Part shown: in pieces, positions 61,683 to 64,000 of the stretch
Layout: every line of letters begins with the position of its first letter
Numbering within the stretch: position 1 is the stretch's first letter
NCBI GenBank assembly: GCA_021324455.1
Contig: JAJPJA010000013.1
Location: forward strand, 1 to 64,000
Reading direction: 5' to 3'
From: Pseudomonadota bacterium
Lineage (GTDB): Bacteria > Desulfobacterota > Binatia > Binatales > Binataceae
Length of the DNA stretch: 64,000 bases
Translations under genes and position numbers: made by a program
The notes under the pieces: model-generated
What the model saw: only the letters and a program-made list of their open reading frames with translations
What the model was told of the DNA's origin: nothing
The model's database searches: none

Positions 61683-62528
61683 ATGAAATTCGGTGCGATG
61701 CTGTTTCAACGGCGCGGCGAAGACCTCGCCGCCAACGCCAAACTGGCCGAGCAACTGGGTTTCGAGTCGGTGTGGATGGGGGAACATATCGCCTTTCCCT
61801 TCGAATTCAAATCGCGCTATCCGGGCTCGCCCGACGGCAAGCCGCCGGTGCGTCCCGACATCCATCTGCCCGACCCATTGATCGTGTTTGCCTACCTGGC
61901 GTCGATCACGACCCGGATTCGCTTCGGCACCGGCGTGTACGTGCTGCCGCTGCGCAATCCTTTTGCGGTGGCCAAGGCGGTGGCGACGCTCGACCAGCTT
62001 TCCAATGGGCGCTTCATCTTCGGAATCGGCGTGGGCTGGCTCAAGGAGGAGTTCGAATACGTGGGGATGAACTGGGATGACCGCGCTCTGCGCAGCAACG
62101 AGTACATGAAGCTGCTCACCGCGCTGTGGAGCGAGGAGCGGCCGGCCTTCAAGGGCAAAACGATTTCCGCCGAGGGCTTTTATTTCAACCCCAAGACCGT
62201 CCAGCAGCCCCATCCGCCATTCATCATCGGCGGCCACGGCGAGGCCGCCTACAAGCGCGCGGCGCGCCTGGCCGACGGCTTTTACATCACGGCCCAGGAC
62301 ATGGAGGACGCCCGCGCGCAAATCAAACGCCTGCGCGAGATCGAACGCCAGTTCGACCGCGCCAGGCCGCTGGAAATCACGATCGGCGTCGGTCCGGTCA
62401 ACCTGGACACGGTCAGGCAACTCGAAGATCTGGGAGTGGCGCGGATGATGCCGGGCCGCGAGCTAATCAGCCGCGATTCGCTGGCCGCGATGCGCAATTT
62501 CCACGATCGTGTGCTGAGCAAGCTGTGA
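61683..62528 (+). CDS. LLM class F420-dependent oxidoreductase
   Basis: A 281-residue luciferase-like enzyme of the compact F420-dependent type (TIGR03619-like). AKLAEQLGFESVWMGEHIAF near residue 22, RIRFGTGVYVLPLRNPFAVA near residue 80, and LSNGRFIFGIGVGWLKEEFE near residue 107 are typical, and PHPPFIIGGHGEAAYKRAAR follows. F420 use is inferred from family. A GGGAGGAGG ribosome site lies before the ATG. Divergent from glgX. Confidence 0.88.
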   Translation: MKFGAMLFQRRGEDLAANAKLAEQLGFESVWMGEHIAFPFEFKSRYPGSPDGKPPVRPDIHLPDPLIVFAYLASITTRIRFGTGVYVLPLRNPFAVAKAVATLDQLSNGRFIFGIGVGWLKEEFEYVGMNWDDRALRSNEYMKLLTALWSEERPAFKGKTISAEGFYFNPKTVQQPHPPFIIGGHGEAAYKRAARLADGFYITAQDMEDARAQIKRLREIERQFDRARPLEITIGVGPVNLDTVRQLEDLGVARMMPGRELISRDSLAAMRNFHDRVLSKL

Positions 62529-62545
62529 TTGGCCGCATGGCGCCG

Positions 62546-62564
62546 GGGCCGGCGAGGCCGGCCC
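62546..62564 (+). terminator. Terminator-like hairpin
   Basis: GGGCCGGC (62546-62553) and GCCGGCCC (62557-62564) form an eight-pair stem with a three-base loop 17 bases after the LLM stop. Only three T follow (62567-62569), so its strength is uncertain. Confidence 0.5.
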
Positions 62565-62714
62565 GCTTTCATCTCGCGATGCTGGTAAATGGAATAAAAG
62601 AAGCGCAACCGCCGAGGCGCTGGGCAACGGCCGGCTTTTCAGGCCGCCGGCGCATCGATGACATTTGCGCCGCGGACGTTATAATCCGGCAGCCATAGCC
62701 GGAGGGTGATTTCA

Positions 62715-63941
62715 TTGAAAGTATCCGTCTTCACCGAACTTCAGATTCCGCGCCCATGGGAGCCGGGGATTGAGCTCAAGACCTTTCAGCAGGGGCTGGA
62801 ACAGGTCGAACTGGCGGACAAGCTGGGCTTCCACGCCGCCTGGTGCGTCGAGCATCATTTTTTGGAGGAGTACGCGCATTGCTCGGCGCCGGAAGTCTTC
62901 CTCGCCGCCTGCAGCGGACGCACCAAAAACATCCGTCTGGGACACGGCGTGATGCTGCTGCCGCCGGGCTTCAATCCCTCCGCCCGCTGCGCCGAACGGA
63001 TCGCGGCGCTGGACCTGGTCAGCAACGGCCGGGTCGAATTCGGCACCGGCGAATCGTCTTCGGAAATGGAACTGGGCGGCTTCAATGTGCCGCGCGCCGA
63101 AAAACGCGCCATGTGGCAGGAGGCGCTGGAAGCGATCTGCCGCATGATGGCGGAAGAGCCCTTCCAGGGACATGTCGGCAAATACCTCAACATGCCAGTG
63201 CGCAACGTGGTGCCCAAGCCGGTGCAGAAACCGCATCCGCCGCTGTGGGTGGCATGCTCCAAGCGCGAGACCATCCTGCTCGCCGCCAAACTCGGCCTCG
63301 GCGCCCTGACCTTCGCCTTCATCTCGCCCGAGGAATCGCACAAATGGGTGCACGACTACTATCAGACGCTGGAAAATGAATGCGAGCCGATCGGACTCGC
63401 GGTCAATCCGTCGATCGCGCTGACCACGATGATGATGTGCGGGCCCACGCGCGAGAAGGCGATCGAGATGGATCGCGACGGCAGCAATTTCTTCACCTAC
63501 GCGGTCGGCTATTACTATGTCTTCGGCGAGCATGAGCCGGGTAGGAGCAGCGTCTGGGAGTCCTACGAAAAGACCGTCCGCGGGACCGACAAGGTGATCA
63601 AGACCGGCTTCGGCGACACTTCCACCGGCCAGATCAGCCCCTGCGTGGGCAGTCCAAAGGAGATTCGCGAATTCCTGCGCATGTACGAGGAGCACGGCGT
63701 GGACCAGGTCCTGCTGCAGACCCAGGGCGGACGCAACAAGCACGAGGTTATCTGCGAATCGCTGGAGCGGTTCGCGCGCGAGGTGCTGCCCGAGTTCCAG
63801 GATCGCGACCAGCAGCTGTCGCGGCGCAAAGCCGAGCGGATGGCGCCGATCATCGAGCGCGCGATGAAACGCAAGCCGCCTTCCCGATACGCCAGACCGG
63901 CGGGGCCCACGGTGGTCAAGGCGGCCGGCGGACAGTTGTAG
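62715..63941 (+). CDS. LLM class flavin-dependent oxidoreductase
   Basis: A 408-residue luciferase-like enzyme. LADKLGFHAAWCVEHHFLEE near residue 36, IRLGHGVMLLPPGFNP near residue 73, DLVSNGRVEFGTGESSSEME near residue 100, and KPHPPLWVACSKRETILLAA near residue 175 mark the family. The start is a TTG at 62715 with GGAGGG at 62701-62706 eight bases before it; a GTG at 62706 overlaps that site. It is larger than the LLM gene before it and probably FMN-type. Confidence 0.87.
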   Translation: MKVSVFTELQIPRPWEPGIELKTFQQGLEQVELADKLGFHAAWCVEHHFLEEYAHCSAPEVFLAACSGRTKNIRLGHGVMLLPPGFNPSARCAERIAALDLVSNGRVEFGTGESSSEMELGGFNVPRAEKRAMWQEALEAICRMMAEEPFQGHVGKYLNMPVRNVVPKPVQKPHPPLWVACSKRETILLAAKLGLGALTFAFISPEESHKWVHDYYQTLENECEPIGLAVNPSIALTTMMMCGPTREKAIEMDRDGSNFFTYAVGYYYVFGEHEPGRSSVWESYEKTVRGTDKVIKTGFGDTSTGQISPCVGSPKEIREFLRMYEEHGVDQVLLQTQGGRNKHEVICESLERFAREVLPEFQDRDQQLSRRKAERMAPIIERAMKRKPPSRYARPAGPTVVKAAGGQL

Positions 63942-64000
63942 GCACGGGTGATTTTTCCAATAATGGCCTGGTACGCGAAGCTGGCTTCAAGTACCAGCTT

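Noticed and set aside
1-64000. CRISPR arrays, insertion sequences, replication origin
   Set aside because: No regularly spaced repeats, transposase-like genes or origin boxes were seen in the window.

Overview
This is a GC-rich, gene-dense bacterial chromosome segment with about 60 protein genes, one tRNA and no CRISPR array or recognisable transposase. The mix of genes is typical of genomes assembled from uncultured soil or sediment bacteria: many short-chain dehydrogenases (SDR), three CaiB/BaiF CoA-transferases, TIM-barrel amidohydrolases, D-aminoacylases and luciferase-like (LLM) flavin enzymes. The Candidatus Binatota / former Deltaproteobacteria sphere would fit, but that is inference and no marker gene here settles it.

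Region 1 (1-29.6 kb) is catabolic. It begins with an HSD17B4-type SDR, a low-molecular-weight phosphatase, a CoA-binding protein and a Nudix hydrolase. It continues with a CoA-transferase, amidohydrolases, an amidase, an MlaC-like protein and a D-aminoacylase, then a tandem pair of CoA-transferases with an EthD protein. Next come a ketosteroid-isomerase homologue with its catalytic residues intact, a hydroxysteroid-dehydrogenase-like SDR and an AraC regulator. Last is a same-strand run of amidohydrolase, LLM oxidoreductase, D-aminoacylase and SMP-30 lactonase, followed by an amidohydrolase and two SDRs. Together these look like machinery for activating (CoA transfer), oxidising (SDR, LLM) and hydrolysing (amide, lactone and carbon-carbon bonds) complex, possibly steroid-like or alicyclic, compounds.

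Region 2 (29.57-29.85 kb) is a junction. The first 13 codons of an SDR gene run into unrelated sequence carrying short repeats, next to the 3' end of a tRNA-Arg(CCU). This could be the edge of an integrated element.

Region 3 (30-47 kb) holds envelope, stress and transport genes. These are a DUF2171-like protein, an ECF sigma / anti-sigma / CpxP-like cluster, more SDRs, an FmdB-type zinc ribbon, a lactonase-type metallo-beta-lactamase, a GNA1162-like lipoprotein and a five-gene YbhGFSR-type ABC exporter. The most unusual locus of the window is here: a rhodanese domain fused to a two-helix potassium channel and interrupted by one in-frame TGA five codons after the catalytic cysteine. A stem-loop that fits a bacterial SECIS lies just downstream, so this is a candidate selenoprotein.

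Region 4 (47-64 kb) encodes a sedolisin protease, a 1178-residue MalT/STAND-like ATPase divergent from a small potassium channel, a DUF1646 membrane protein, polyphosphate kinase, an O-methyltransferase, glycogen debranching enzyme and two more LLM oxidoreductases.
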